Source: an uncultured Bacilli bacterium
GTDB taxonomy: Bacteria; Bacillota_I; Bacilli_A; RF39; UBA660
Length of the DNA: 64,000 nucleotides
NCBI GenBank assembly: GCA_934141245.1
Contig: CAKPCB010000002.1
Location: forward strand, 1-64,000
Reading direction: 5' to 3'
Shown: in pieces, positions 1 through 8,692 of the stretch
Numbering within the stretch: position 1 is the stretch's first letter
How the letters are laid out: every line of letters begins with the position of its first letter
Notes under the pieces: model-generated
What the model saw: only the letters and a program-made list of their open reading frames with translations
The model's database searches: none
What the model was told of the DNA's origin: nothing
Position numbers and translations under genes: made by a program

Positions 1-999
1 AAGTTTAAAAATTTATTAACATCAACAATATGGAATAGTAATGCAGACGAAGTAAAAGAAATATTAGGTATGCCAGAGTGGAACGTTCCAAAGTTTAAAA
101 ATTTATTAACATCAACAATATGGGCTAGTAATGCAGTTAAAGTAAAAAAAATACTGAGTATGTCAGAGTGGAGCGATCCAAAGTTTAAAAATTTATTAAC
201 ATCAACAATATGGAATAGTAATGCAGACGACGTAAAAGAAATATTGAGTATGCCAGAGTGGAACGATCCAAAGTTTAAAAATTTGTTAACATCAAATATA
301 TGGCATAGAAATGCGAATGACGTAAAAGAAATATTGAGTATGTCTGAATGGAGCGATCCAAAATTTAGAGATTTACTAACATCAGGTATATGGGCTAGTA
401 ATGCAAATGACATAAAAAAAATATTAAGTATGCCAGAATGGAATGACCCAAAATTTAGAGATTTACTAGCATCAGGTATATGGGCTAATAATGTAAATGA
501 CATAAAAAAAATATTAAGTATGCCAGAATGGAATGACCCAAAATTTAGAGATTTACTAACATCAAATATATGGGTTAGTAATGCAGTTAAAGTAAAAAAA
601 ATACTAAGTATGTCAGAGTGGAACGATCCAAAGTTTAAAAATTTATTAACATCAACAATATGGGTTAGTAATGCAGACGAAGTAAAAAAAATACTAAGTA
701 TGTCAGAGTGGAGCGATCCAAAGTTTAAAAATTTATTAACATCAACAATATGGAATAGTAATGCAGACGAAGTAAAAGAAATACTAAGTATGTCAGAGTG
801 GAACGATCCAAAGTTTAAAAATTTATTAACATCAACAATATGGAGCAGTAAAGCAAGTGAAATAGGAAAAATATTGAATATGCCAGAATGGAATGACCCA
901 AGATTTAAGGGCCTATTAACATCATGTATATGGACTAGTAATGTAAACGAAATAAGAAAAGTATTAAGTATACCTGAGTTACAATGCGAAGAATACAAG
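1..999 (+). repeat. In-frame 90-bp tandem repeat array
   Basis: Units start every 90 bases (70, 160, 250, 340 ... 880, 970) and code for the 30-residue repeats. Several neighbouring units are nearly identical in DNA (for example those around 610-879, and the AAATTTAGAGATTTACTA group around 361-560). This suggests recent unequal recombination or gene conversion, rather than old repeats kept similar only in protein. The array continues past the left edge. Confidence 0.9.
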
Positions 1000-1302
1000 C
1001 AATTATTATGTCCAACTATTTTTGCTATTAATAATAAAAACATTCTTTCTAATATAGAATTGTTAAAAGAGTATGGAATTGATAAGTATATTACAGTTTC
1101 ATTTTTAAGAAAAAATGTAGATAAACAAAGGGCATTAATAGACTATATGATAAGTAAAGATATTGATTTAATTGTAGAAGATAATAAAGGCTCATACAAA
1201 TTAAACCCAATGTTTAATTATAGTAGTTTTGTTCTTAAAAGTAGATATGGTATTAACATGAAAGAAATTAAAAACAATAAAATAAAAAAATTAAATAAGT
1301 AA
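1..1302 (+). CDS. Tandem 30-residue repeat protein, 5' end outside the window
   Basis: The reading frame is already open at base 1 and in a repeat unit, so the ATG at 70 is probably internal and the protein is cut by the window edge. About eleven 30-residue units can be read. The consensus has a MPEW-NDP start, a KFKNLLTS-IW middle and a VKEILS end, which suggests a two-helix repeat. The last unit is divergent (IPELQCEEYKQLL), and a unique C-terminal cap of about 100 residues follows, with LLKEYGIDKYIT and YKLNPMF. Helical repeats of this length and the cap recall mTERF-like helical-repeat proteins, but that is a weak resemblance. There is no signal peptide or membrane segment in the visible part. 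A hairpin with a T tail follows the stop. Function unknown. Confidence 0.8.
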   Translation, partial: KFKNLLTSTIWNSNADEVKEILGMPEWNVPKFKNLLTSTIWASNAVKVKKILSMSEWSDPKFKNLLTSTIWNSNADDVKEILSMPEWNDPKFKNLLTSNIWHRNANDVKEILSMSEWSDPKFRDLLTSGIWASNANDIKKILSMPEWNDPKFRDLLASGIWANNVNDIKKILSMPEWNDPKFRDLLTSNIWVSNAVKVKKILSMSEWNDPKFKNLLTSTIWVSNADEVKKILSMSEWSDPKFKNLLTSTIWNSNADEVKEILSMSEWNDPKFKNLLTSTIWSSKASEIGKILNMPEWNDPRFKGLLTSCIWTSNVNEIRKVLSIPELQCEEYKQLLCPTIFAINNKNILSNIELLKEYGIDKYITVSFLRKNVDKQRALIDYMISKDIDLIVEDNKGSYKLNPMFNYSSFVLKSRYGINMKEIKNNKIKKLNK

Positions 1303-1309
1303 TAATAAA

Positions 1310-1350
1310 AAATAATGGTATGTTGACATATATCATTATTTATTTTTTTA
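1310..1350. terminator. Hairpin terminator, probably two-way
   Basis: AAATAATG (1310-1317) pairs with CATTATTT (1334-1341), and T-rich sequence follows on the + strand. It lies between the converging repeat-protein gene and sspI, and overlaps the sspI stop codon. Confidence 0.6.
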
Positions 1351-1549
1351 TACTTTTTTCTATTATTGATAGCATTTGATTCTTTAGGTTTTCATCGGAA
1401 CCTTTCCAAATTATTTCTAAGAATACACCCATTCCTGGTAGTGTTATTTCGTCATTTTCCTTTATTGATTCCTCAATTGCTCTTCTTAATACTTCTACGT
1501 TATCACCTTGAAAATTATTTATTATATGATCTCTAATACTAATATTCAT
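1340..1549 (-). CDS. sspI: Small acid-soluble spore protein, SspI family
   Basis: 69 residues from the ATG at 1549. That start is preceded by an AGGAGAG ribosome site; an upstream in-frame ATG at 1564 has none and sits before the site. The features ISIRDHII, the central LPGMGVFLEIIW and a final LSIIEKSIKK match the family of B. subtilis SspI (N-terminal NLR-hydrophobic block, LPGLGVLFEVIW core), of similar length (about 70). In known sporeformers SspI is made late in the forespore. No clear sigma-G promoter was found. The gene converges on the repeat-protein gene and diverges from the Ig-like protein gene. The family assignment rests on the core motif and is fairly firm; whether this organism sporulates is not shown. 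Confidence 0.85.
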   Translation of the reverse strand: MNISIRDHIINNFQGDNVEVLRRAIEESIKENDEITLPGMGVFLEIIWKGSDENLKNQMLSIIEKSIKK

Positions 1550-1573
1550 TTTATCTCTCCTCATACATATTAT

Positions 1574-1589
1574 TTACACATATGTGAAA
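1574..1589. repeat. Palindrome in the sspI / surface-protein divergent gap
   Basis: CACATATGTG is a perfect 10-base palindrome in the 117-base gap between the divergent starts at 1549 and 1667. It could be an operator; no protein is implicated. Confidence 0.3.
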
Positions 1590-1666
1590 AATATGCAAAA
1601 ATAACTATTTATTTTATTTAAGTTAAATAGTATAATGTACTTATATAATACTTGCGGAGGTATATT

Positions 1667-3571
1667 ATGTATAATGATTATAATGAAAATAGTGGTAATT
1701 TAGAATATAATTCAATTGATACTGGAGCACAAAATGCTGATTATAATACAGTTAATACAACATATAGCAGTGATAACAATGGTTTTAATACTGATAATAA
1801 TACGAATTTAGATGATGTATATAAACCTTCTACTTCATTTGATTCTACTACTTACAACAGTTCAAATGATGATGAGAAAAGTAAACGTCCAATTATATTT
1901 ACTATAATAATAATTATAGTAATACTATTAATCCTTGGAATATTGGTTTTCTTTGGATATAAATATTTGTTTTCAAAAACTAATTCTTCAGATATTGATT
2001 CTATTATTGTAGAAGGAGGAAGCTTAAATCCTGTGTTTTCTATTGATAATGAAGAATATACAGTGGAGAGTTTAAATGAATCCGTTAAACTTATTTGTAC
2101 ATACAAAGGAAAAAAAGTAAATAATGAGGGATGTAATAAAAGCATTGTATTAAATAATAATTCTCCAATTACACAAGTAATTAAATCAAATAAAAAGGAA
2201 TATAAATTTAATATTGTTCAAATAAATTCTGATTCTCCTATTATCAATAATGTCAGTGGAAATGATGCAAAAGAATGGACAAAAAAAGTAACATTGACAG
2301 TTGATGCAACATTTAAAAAAGAAAAAAATAAAGAATCATATTCATTTGATGGTGGCAAAACTTTTCAAGAATCAAATACCAAAGAGATTACTAGCAGTGG
2401 TGATGTTTTGATAGTTGTAAGAGATAGTGAAAACAATATGTCATCTATTTATACTGAAAAAGTAGAAATGGTTGATTCCACTGCTCCAACTTTTGATGTG
2501 TCTATTTCAAATAAGATTGCTACTATAAGTGTGAAAGATTCAGAATCTGGAGTAACTAATTTAATGGTAACTGAATCTAGTGATGAGCCTTCTAATTTTA
2601 CTAGTATTGATCTTACTAAGGAAACTATAATTAGATATACTGCTATAAAGGATGGAGTATTTTATGCATGGGCTAAAGATAAAGCAGGAAATATAAGAAG
2701 TGAAAAGTTTACTATTGGTAATGCTACTAATAGTAGTAAAACTCCAAATAATAATAGTAATGGCAATAATAATAACAACAACCAAACACCTAGTACAAGT
2801 GAGACCATAACAATTACTGGAGTTAAAACTAATACAAGCAGTTGGACAAATAGTGTTATTGTTACTATAAATGCTAAATCTAACAAATCAGGCACTTTAA
2901 TTTATTCATTTGATGGTGGCAAAACTTATCAAAATAGTAATTCAAAAACATTTAATTCTAATATGGATGTAGTCGCTGTTGTAAAAAATAATTCTACAGG
3001 AAAAATTTCAAATTCAGTAGTAAAGAAGATTTCAAATATAGATATTACACCACCTACTTGTGCTTCTGTAGAAGGTGCAAGTGTCGAGTGGACTAAGGAT
3101 AGTAGAAATATATCTGTTTTATGTAGTGATTCTGGAAGCGGATGCAAGGTATCTAAAGTAACTAAAAATTATAATACTACTACTAAAACTGCATACATTT
3201 CTATATATGATAATGCTGGTAATAAAAAAGATTGCCCAGTTAACGTATATGTAGATAAAACTGCTCCTTTGTTAACTTATGAAATGTTTTTAGATAATAA
3301 TCCTAAAAAATTTCAATTGTTTATTACAGATAATGAATCAGGAATAGACTTAAATACAGTTAAATATAAAGAAAAAATATTAAAAAATGGAATAGATAAT
3401 ATTTGGCATGGACACGATAAATTTGATGGAAGTAAGGAAATAAATGCTTCTAATGGAATTGAATATCAATATAGATTTACTAAAAAAATCGGGGTATATA
3501 AATACTTTACTATAACTGCATCTGATAAGTTGGGAAATACTAGTGAAATTCAAATTTCAGTAAAAGATTAA
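1667..3571 (+). CDS. Membrane-anchored surface protein with Ig-like repeats
   Basis: 634 residues from the ATG at 1667, placed 7 bases after GGAGG; the in-frame TTG at 1652 lies before the site. Residues 1-73 are Asn/Thr/Tyr-rich and charged at the end. Residues about 75-98 form one strong hydrophobic helix, after which comes a long extracytoplasmic part, so this looks like a type II membrane protein rather than a secreted one. The outer part has repeated beta-sandwich signatures: a SFDGGKT(F/Y)Q motif occurs twice (DNA identical over about 23 bases at 2341 and 2905), and VDSTAPTF, ITPPTC and DKTAPL mark domain borders with D-AGN turns. An Asn-rich linker lies near residues 357-372. A TATAAT at 1631-1636 may be its -10. 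Likely cell-surface role; ligand unknown. Confidence 0.8.
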   Translation: MYNDYNENSGNLEYNSIDTGAQNADYNTVNTTYSSDNNGFNTDNNTNLDDVYKPSTSFDSTTYNSSNDDEKSKRPIIFTIIIIIVILLILGILVFFGYKYLFSKTNSSDIDSIIVEGGSLNPVFSIDNEEYTVESLNESVKLICTYKGKKVNNEGCNKSIVLNNNSPITQVIKSNKKEYKFNIVQINSDSPIINNVSGNDAKEWTKKVTLTVDATFKKEKNKESYSFDGGKTFQESNTKEITSSGDVLIVVRDSENNMSSIYTEKVEMVDSTAPTFDVSISNKIATISVKDSESGVTNLMVTESSDEPSNFTSIDLTKETIIRYTAIKDGVFYAWAKDKAGNIRSEKFTIGNATNSSKTPNNNSNGNNNNNNQTPSTSETITITGVKTNTSSWTNSVIVTINAKSNKSGTLIYSFDGGKTYQNSNSKTFNSNMDVVAVVKNNSTGKISNSVVKKISNIDITPPTCASVEGASVEWTKDSRNISVLCSDSGSGCKVSKVTKNYNTTTKTAYISIYDNAGNKKDCPVNVYVDKTAPLLTYEMFLDNNPKKFQLFITDNESGIDLNTVKYKEKILKNGIDNIWHGHDKFDGSKEINASNGIEYQYRFTKKIGVYKYFTITASDKLGNTSEIQISVKD

Positions 3572-3618
3572 TATTAAAAAGAATTATTATATTCTAAAGT
3601 AAAATTAAATGATATTTC

Positions 3619-3643
3619 AAAAGGTTGGTAAAACCTTTTTTTC
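3619..3643 (+). terminator. Intrinsic terminator
   Basis: AAAAGGTT (3619-3626), loop GGTAA, AACCTTTT (3632-3639), then T's. It ends the Ig-like surface gene. Confidence 0.8.
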
Positions 3644-3688
3644 TTGTTTGAAAAATAAAATTGTTTTAAAATATTGTTAGGTGGTAAT

Positions 3689-4327
3689 ATGAGACTTAAC
3701 ATTGATGATGAAGTATATAATATTAAAATTAATAAAAAAATAAGCACTAAAAATGTATATATAAGGGTTAATGATGACTTAGATGTTATAGTTAGCGCTA
3801 ATAAATTTACATCGGATAGAGCAATAGAAAAAATAATTAATGAGAACCTTGCTAGTATTGAAAAAATGATTAGAAAAATTAAAGCAAAAAAGATATACAA
3901 TTCTAAATTTTTCTATTTAGGAAAAGAGTACGATGTTATATATACTAATTCAGATTCTATTGAATTTGGAATAGATAAAGTTTTTATAGGGAAAAATGTT
4001 GATGTAGATTCTCAATTAAAAAAACTTGCTTTACCTCTTTTTAAAGAAAGACTTGATTATATATATTCAAATTTTTCTGATGATATACCATACCCATCAT
4101 TAACAATTAGAAAAATGAAGAGTAGATGGGGTGTTTGTAACACTAAAACTAAGAGAGTTACTTTAAACTTAGAACTAATAAAGAAGAATATTTCGTGTTT
4201 AGATTATGTTATTGTTCATGAACTTTCCCACTTAATTCATGCAAATCACTCAAAAGATTTTTGGAATTTGGTAGAGAAAAATTATCCAGAGTATAAAAAA
4301 GTTAGAAAATTGATGAAAGAATATTAA
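3689..4327 (+). CDS. YgjP-family metallopeptidase-like protein (DUF45)
   Basis: 212 residues from the ATG at 3689, 6 bases after TAGGTGG; the TTG at 3674 precedes the site and is unlikely. The C-terminal third holds the HELSH zinc motif (IVHELSHLIHANHSKDFW), with a second HxxxH-type block just after it, and the KSRWGVCN stretch typical of YgjP/DUF45 proteins. The family is related to SprT-like zinc proteins; its substrate is generally unknown. No signal peptide, so probably cytosolic. It is followed 30 bases later by the SpoU-type methylase, likely in one transcript. Confidence 0.85.
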   Translation: MRLNIDDEVYNIKINKKISTKNVYIRVNDDLDVIVSANKFTSDRAIEKIINENLASIEKMIRKIKAKKIYNSKFFYLGKEYDVIYTNSDSIEFGIDKVFIGKNVDVDSQLKKLALPLFKERLDYIYSNFSDDIPYPSLTIRKMKSRWGVCNTKTKRVTLNLELIKKNISCLDYVIVHELSHLIHANHSKDFWNLVEKNYPEYKKVRKLMKEY

Positions 4328-4357
4328 AAATATATTATAATAAAAAAAGGTGATAAT

Positions 4358-5095
4358 ATGCTTATAACTAGTTTAGATAATGATAGGATTAAGGGTTATA
4401 TTAAATTAAAAGAAAGAAAATATAGAAAGAAAACTAATACTTTTATAGTTGAGGGATTGCATTCAGTATTAGAAGCATATAAAACGGGTTCTATAATTGA
4501 ATTGATACTTGAAAAAGATGAAGTATTACCTTTTGATTTGCCTTGTGTTTATGTTACAAATGAGATAATTAACAAAATATCTTCTTTAGAAACACCAAGT
4601 AACATTATGGCATTATGTAAAATTAATAATGATAATGTGGAACTTGGTAATAAGATATTACTGTTAGATAATCTACAAGATCCAGGTAATCTTGGAACAA
4701 TAATTAGAAGTGCAGTTGCATTTAATGTTGATTCTATAGTACTTAGTCCGGATTGTGTTGATGTATATAATCCTAAGGTTTTACGTTCAACTCAGGGAAT
4801 GATTTTTCATATACCAATTATTGTTAGAGATTTATTTGAGACAATAGATACAATTAAAAAAGAAGAAATTCCCGTCTATGGTACAAGAGTTGAATTTGGA
4901 GAAGATGTTAGTTCTCTAAAAGAAAAAGATAAAGTTAAATATGCGCTTGTTATGGGTAATGAAGGTAATGGAGTAAAAAGAGAGCTTTTAGAAAAATGTG
5001 ATAAAAATCTTTTTATAGATATGAGTGAAAAAGTAGAGAGCTTAAATGTTTCAGTAGCAGCAAGTATTTTAATGTATGAATTAAACAAGTTTTAA
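4358..5095 (+). CDS. TrmH/SpoU-family RNA 2'-O-methyltransferase
   Basis: 245 residues, start ATG after AAGGTGATA. The N-terminal part (KGYIKLKERKYRKKTNTFIVEG) is the substrate-binding domain of TrmH/RlmB-like enzymes. The C-terminal SPOUT domain has all three motifs: NLQDPGNLGTIIRSA (about residue 108), VMGNEGNGV (about 195) and MSEKVESLNVSVAASILMYE at the end. It uses S-adenosylmethionine to methylate a ribose in rRNA or tRNA. The exact nucleotide cannot be told from the sequence; a 23S rRNA target is common for this type. rimM follows 22 bases later. Confidence 0.9.
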   Translation: MLITSLDNDRIKGYIKLKERKYRKKTNTFIVEGLHSVLEAYKTGSIIELILEKDEVLPFDLPCVYVTNEIINKISSLETPSNIMALCKINNDNVELGNKILLLDNLQDPGNLGTIIRSAVAFNVDSIVLSPDCVDVYNPKVLRSTQGMIFHIPIIVRDLFETIDTIKKEEIPVYGTRVEFGEDVSSLKEKDKVKYALVMGNEGNGVKRELLEKCDKNLFIDMSEKVESLNVSVAASILMYELNKF

Positions 5096-5117
5096 TAAAT
5101 CATTTGAGGTGATATTG

Positions 5118-5612
5118 ATGAAGTATATATATATTGGCAAAATAGTAAATACACATGGTATAAAAGGGGAACTTAGAATATTAAGTGAGTTTGAATATAA
5201 AAATTTAATATTTAATCCTGGAACAAACTTATATATTGGAAAAGGGTATGAAAAACATACAATCAATACGTACAGGCCTCATAAAAATTATGATATGGTT
5301 ACGCTTGATAATTACAATAATATAAATGATGTTTTAAAATTTAAAGGTGATAAGGTTTACATAATAAAAGAGGAAATTCCCGAACTTAATTCTATTATTC
5401 TAAACGAAGATATAATTGGAATGAAAGCATATATCTCGGATGAATATATAGGGAATGTTGTAGATATTTATAATACAGGTGTTAATTATAAAGTTATTGA
5501 GGTTTACAATGGTTTGAATAATAAAAAAACTTTAATACCTTATCACAGGGACTTTATTGATAATATAAATTTAACTGATAAATCTATTAAGTTTAAGGGA
5601 GGAATGTTATAA
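5118..5612 (+). CDS. rimM: Ribosome maturation factor RimM
   Basis: 164 residues from the ATG at 5118, 6 bases after GAGGTG; an in-frame GTG at 5109 is part of that site. The N-terminal barrel begins IGKIVNTHGIKGELRI, the classic RimM signature, and the C-terminal PRC-barrel contains IGMKAYISDEYIGNVVDI and LIPYHRDFI. It binds S19 and helps maturation of the 30S head. It overlaps the trmD start (TAATG), so the pair is translationally coupled. The usual neighbours rpsP and rplS are absent here. Confidence 0.95.
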   Translation: MKYIYIGKIVNTHGIKGELRILSEFEYKNLIFNPGTNLYIGKGYEKHTINTYRPHKNYDMVTLDNYNNINDVLKFKGDKVYIIKEEIPELNSIILNEDIIGMKAYISDEYIGNVVDIYNTGVNYKVIEVYNGLNNKKTLIPYHRDFIDNINLTDKSIKFKGGML

Positions 5613-6298
5613 TGCTTGAAGTTGATGTTTTAACGTTGTTTCCTAAAATGTTTGATGGTTTTTTAACTGAATCAATAATAAAAAGAGCAATTGATAAAGG
5701 CAAAGTAAAAATAAATATAATTAATTTTAGGGATTATACATTAGATCCACATGGAAAAGTTGATGATACTCCATATGGTGGAGGGGCCGGAATGGTACTT
5801 TGCGCTCAACCTATAATTGATGCAGTTGAAAGTTTAAAAAGAGAAAACACTAAGGTTATTTTGTTAACCCCAGATGGTAAAACATATAAGCAAAAAGATG
5901 CTTATTCTCTAACTTCTTGTAAACATTTAATTTTAATTTGTGGCCATTATGAGGGGTTTGATGAAAGAATTAAAAGTGTTGTTGATATGGAGATAAGTAT
6001 TGGAGATTATGTTTTGACAGGTGGAGAAATTCCTAGTATGATAATTATTGATTCAGTAACTAGATTATTAGACGGTGTTATTGAGAGAGAATCTCATGAG
6101 TTTGATTCATTTAATAATAACTTGCTTGACTATCCGACATACACTAAACCTAGAGAATTTAGAGGGATGAAGGTTCCTGATGTTTTACTAAATGGTAATC
6201 ATAAGGAAATAGAAAAATATAGATTAGAAGAACAGATAAAAAAAACAAAAGAAAGAAGACCTGATTTATTAAAAGAGGTGAATATTGATGGCAACTGA
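5612..6298 (+). CDS. trmD: tRNA (guanine37-N1)-methyltransferase TrmD
   Basis: 228 residues. Starts at the ATG that overlaps the rimM stop. It carries the trefoil-knot SAM-binding features: DDTPYGGGAGMVL, LICGHYEGFDERI, SIGDYVLTGGE and the C-terminal TYTKPREFRG needed for tRNA binding. It makes m1G37 in tRNAs reading CNN codons and so prevents frameshifts. Length is close to that of other bacterial TrmD proteins (about 240). Its end overlaps the next gene's start by 11 bases. Confidence 0.97.
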   Translation: MLEVDVLTLFPKMFDGFLTESIIKRAIDKGKVKINIINFRDYTLDPHGKVDDTPYGGGAGMVLCAQPIIDAVESLKRENTKVILLTPDGKTYKQKDAYSLTSCKHLILICGHYEGFDERIKSVVDMEISIGDYVLTGGEIPSMIIIDSVTRLLDGVIERESHEFDSFNNNLLDYPTYTKPREFRGMKVPDVLLNGNHKEIEKYRLEEQIKKTKERRPDLLKEVNIDGN

Positions 6299-6740
6299 AA
6301 AAAAGTTTCTTGTAGTAAAGAACAAAGATGATAAAACAATTAAATACTTTGAATATAATAAAATAAAAGGATATCAATTAAAGCCTAAAAACACTGTGAA
6401 ATTTGAAGATGCAATTAATGTTGATAAAATGATTTTAATAAATCCTACTTTGATAGAAAAAATGGTTGATAAGAAGACTAAAAGAAAATTTGAACAGTTG
6501 GTTAATCTTGTATCTGTTGCATGTGAGTCTGATGATGATAGTGGTGAATGCTTGTATTTAGCACTAAATGAGGTAGAGAAGTTTAGAATGGAAATTATAA
6601 ATAAATATAAGGCATACATCAAGCAAGAAAAATTGGAACTTTTAGAAAAAAAACTGGCAATATTAGAAGATGAATTGAACCTAAGAATAAAATATTTATC
6701 ATATGATAATGAATATAGCAGGGAAGGAAAAAGCAGATAA
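6288..6740 (+). CDS. Conserved hypothetical protein downstream of trmD
   Basis: 150 residues from the ATG at 6288, 7 bases after GAGGTGAA within the trmD end; an in-frame TTG at 6285 is less likely. Not recognised. It is soluble and charged. The N-terminal half has beta-type segments (KFLVVKNKDDKTIKYF) and the C-terminal 50 residues form a long Lys/Glu/Leu helix, possibly a coiled coil. Coupling to rimM-trmD suggests co-expression with translation genes, but nothing shows a function. Confidence 0.75.
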   Translation: MATEKKFLVVKNKDDKTIKYFEYNKIKGYQLKPKNTVKFEDAINVDKMILINPTLIEKMVDKKTKRKFEQLVNLVSVACESDDDSGECLYLALNEVEKFRMEIINKYKAYIKQEKLELLEKKLAILEDELNLRIKYLSYDNEYSREGKSR

Positions 6741-6746
6741 AATTTA

Positions 6747-7829
6747 ATGAATAAGATAAGTAAAGTAAAACATACATACAAGATGTTTTATAATGATATG
6801 GAAAAACTAGAATCATTTTATCGTGTAACTAAGTTGTCATATTTTTTGTCGGATAATTTATTAAATAATAATATAAATTCAAAATTCTTGAATAAAAATA
6901 CTCAATATCCAACTTATGGGATTTCTTATTCCCCTGCTGATATAGACGTAAAATACAGTAAAATAGTAGCAAAGTGGATAAGTCTAAAGAGTTATTCAAA
7001 GCAATATAATTTGGATTACAATAAAGTTAAAAATGATGCAAAACTAGGAAAATTAGGAAAAACAATTCTAAAAAACAAAACAACTTATGTAATTTGGCCA
7101 AAAGAAAAACAGTTTTCTAATGATGTTAAAGATTTAGATATTAATGAAAAAATATATTCATTTAATATATGTACAAAATATTTATCACATGTTACATTAA
7201 CTAATCCTAGTAGTGATGATTTTATAAGTATAATGAATGGCGAAAATACTACTCAAAATGTATTTAGAAGAGATGCTATATATAGATTAAATGAAAATTG
7301 TTTTTTGTCATGCTTTGTTTACTTTGAAAACTTTGTAAGAAATATAATAAATGATCTTATTGATTTAGATCCGGAAGCAATGTTTAATAATAGGGATATT
7401 TCAAAAGAACAAATAACATATTCTGAAGTTTTTAACTTATCAAGTGAATTTACAGATATAAATGAACTTAAAAAAAGTATTAGTCAGAGAATAATAGATA
7501 AACAGTCATCATCTAAACAGTCAATAAATTCATTAATAAATATGATAAGAGACTATTTTTTGGATGGAGATCCATATGATACTTGGTATGTTCTAAATAA
7601 AAATAGGATAGAAGTTAATTATAATGATTTATTAGATTTTAAAGAGATTAGAAATATTGTTGTCCATAATAACGGAGTTTTGAAGAAAAATATACTAAAA
7701 GGTTTAGAAGTTTCAGTTGATAAAAATAATAGAATAGTATTTGATAATAATCTATATCAGAAGGCTTTTCTTACAATTAAATCCGTTTCTTATAAAATAT
7801 ATAAACTAATAGAAAATAAATATAAATAA
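6747..7829 (+). CDS. HEPN-like protein of unknown function
   Basis: 360 residues. It starts 6 bases after the previous stop; the nearest purine-rich site (GGAAGGAAAAAG) is rather distant, so the start is not certain. The N-terminal third includes a short basic segment (KLGKLGKTILKNKTTYVIW). The C-terminal half is helical, with FVYFENFVRNIINDLID (about residues 190-207) and then DLLDFKEIRNIVVHNNG. There the RNIVVH stretch (R302, H307) fits the R-x4-6-H signature of HEPN RNase-type domains, which are common in toxin-antitoxin and defence proteins. That assignment is inferred from one motif and helical context. No antitoxin partner is obvious beside it. A terminator follows the stop. Confidence 0.6.
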   Translation: MNKISKVKHTYKMFYNDMEKLESFYRVTKLSYFLSDNLLNNNINSKFLNKNTQYPTYGISYSPADIDVKYSKIVAKWISLKSYSKQYNLDYNKVKNDAKLGKLGKTILKNKTTYVIWPKEKQFSNDVKDLDINEKIYSFNICTKYLSHVTLTNPSSDDFISIMNGENTTQNVFRRDAIYRLNENCFLSCFVYFENFVRNIINDLIDLDPEAMFNNRDISKEQITYSEVFNLSSEFTDINELKKSISQRIIDKQSSSKQSINSLINMIRDYFLDGDPYDTWYVLNKNRIEVNYNDLLDFKEIRNIVVHNNGVLKKNILKGLEVSVDKNNRIVFDNNLYQKAFLTIKSVSYKIYKLIENKYK

Positions 7830-7858
7830 GGTAAAATTTAATTATGATACCTTTTTTA
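7828..7858 (+). terminator. Hairpin terminator
   Basis: AAGGTA (7828-7833) pairs with TACCTT (7848-7853), with a 14-base AT-rich loop, and T's follow. It closes the trmD-HEPN-like gene run. Confidence 0.5.
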
Positions 7859-8007
7859 TTTATAACTATTTTTTATATCATAAAGAAGTAAATAATAAAA
7901 TTATTTGAACTTAAGTTTATGATGAACAGAGAAAACTCTAATTTTAAAAGTATCTGTTTTGATGTGATAGTATTTAAAACAACAAATTTTGTTTTGTCTT
8001 ATGTTCT

Positions 8008-8052
8008 TTGACAAATTTATATATATATTTATCATAAATATTGTGATATAAT
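8008..8052 (+). promoter_or_regulatory. Sigma-A type promoter(s)
   Basis: TTGACA (8008-8013) has TATCAT 16 bases on (8030-8035). A second, extended -10 (TGATATAAT, 8044-8052) lies closer to the gene starting at 8081. Either could drive the two-gene membrane-protein unit. Confidence 0.55.
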
Positions 8053-8080
8053 TATTTATATTAGTATGGAGGATTAAGAG

Positions 8081-8692
8081 ATGAAAAAAGATGTAAGTTT
8101 AATTGATCTTATTGATTATCTAACAGCGGGTGCGGTTGAAGTATTAAAAAAGATTGGGAAATTAGTAAATAATAAGAATAGTCATGATATAGTATATATT
8201 TTTACTAAAATATTAATTACTTTTTGTGTAATAGCATTATTGGATATTCCTTTTACACTTATTAAAGAATTTGGAGTTGTTCTTATATACACTATAGGTA
8301 ATACCTTTAGACAAGCACTAAGTACTTGTTGGAGCTTTATTGTTTATTTGTCTTATTTCCTTTTATCAGTTATTTTGTTCTTAAAAGTATTTGATTCGAT
8401 TTTAAAAGATAAAGAATTAAATTTGATTGAACAAAATAGAAGAAAAGATGTACATGCTAAAAAGAAAGTGTTTTTACCTATAATATCTTTTCTTAAAGTT
8501 TGTCTTATTATATTAACTATACCTTTATTTTTGTTATTGATTCTTATATTGATTATTATGGGTATGAATATATGTTTAATAGTTAATGGATATGGAATGT
8601 TTAGCACTCTATTTATGATTGTAGGGGTATTTATAATGATATTATCTGCATTATTAATGATTATTAATATAAAAAATGGAGGTAACAAATAA
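8081..8692 (+). CDS. Hypothetical multi-pass membrane protein
   Basis: 203 residues, ATG 7 bases after GGAGGATT. About four hydrophobic segments are visible (residues about 45-65, 68-110 as one or two passes, 133-158 and 168-197), with a Lys/Arg-rich loop around KDKELNLIEQNRRKDVHAKK placed in the cytosol by the positive-inside rule. No family is recognised. The last base overlaps the start of the next gene, which codes for a single-pass membrane protein, so the two are probably made together and may act as a pair. Confidence 0.7.
   Translation: MKKDVSLIDLIDYLTAGAVEVLKKIGKLVNNKNSHDIVYIFTKILITFCVIALLDIPFTLIKEFGVVLIYTIGNTFRQALSTCWSFIVYLSYFLLSVILFLKVFDSILKDKELNLIEQNRRKDVHAKKKVFLPIISFLKVCLIILTIPLFLLLILILIIMGMNICLIVNGYGMFSTLFMIVGVFIMILSALLMIINIKNGGNK

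Noticed and set aside
1..999. Regular 90-base repeats considered as a CRISPR-like or satellite array
   Set aside because: The repeats are in frame, have no unique spacers, and code for a protein with a proper end and cap.
1550..1620. Sigma-G promoter upstream of sspI
   Set aside because: GCATA is present on the minus strand but no CATnnTA-like -10 is found at a suitable distance.
2662..2895. Leu/Val-rich minus-strand open frame in the Ig-like surface gene
   Set aside because: It is the reverse image of the Asn-rich linker; no ribosome site or promoter.
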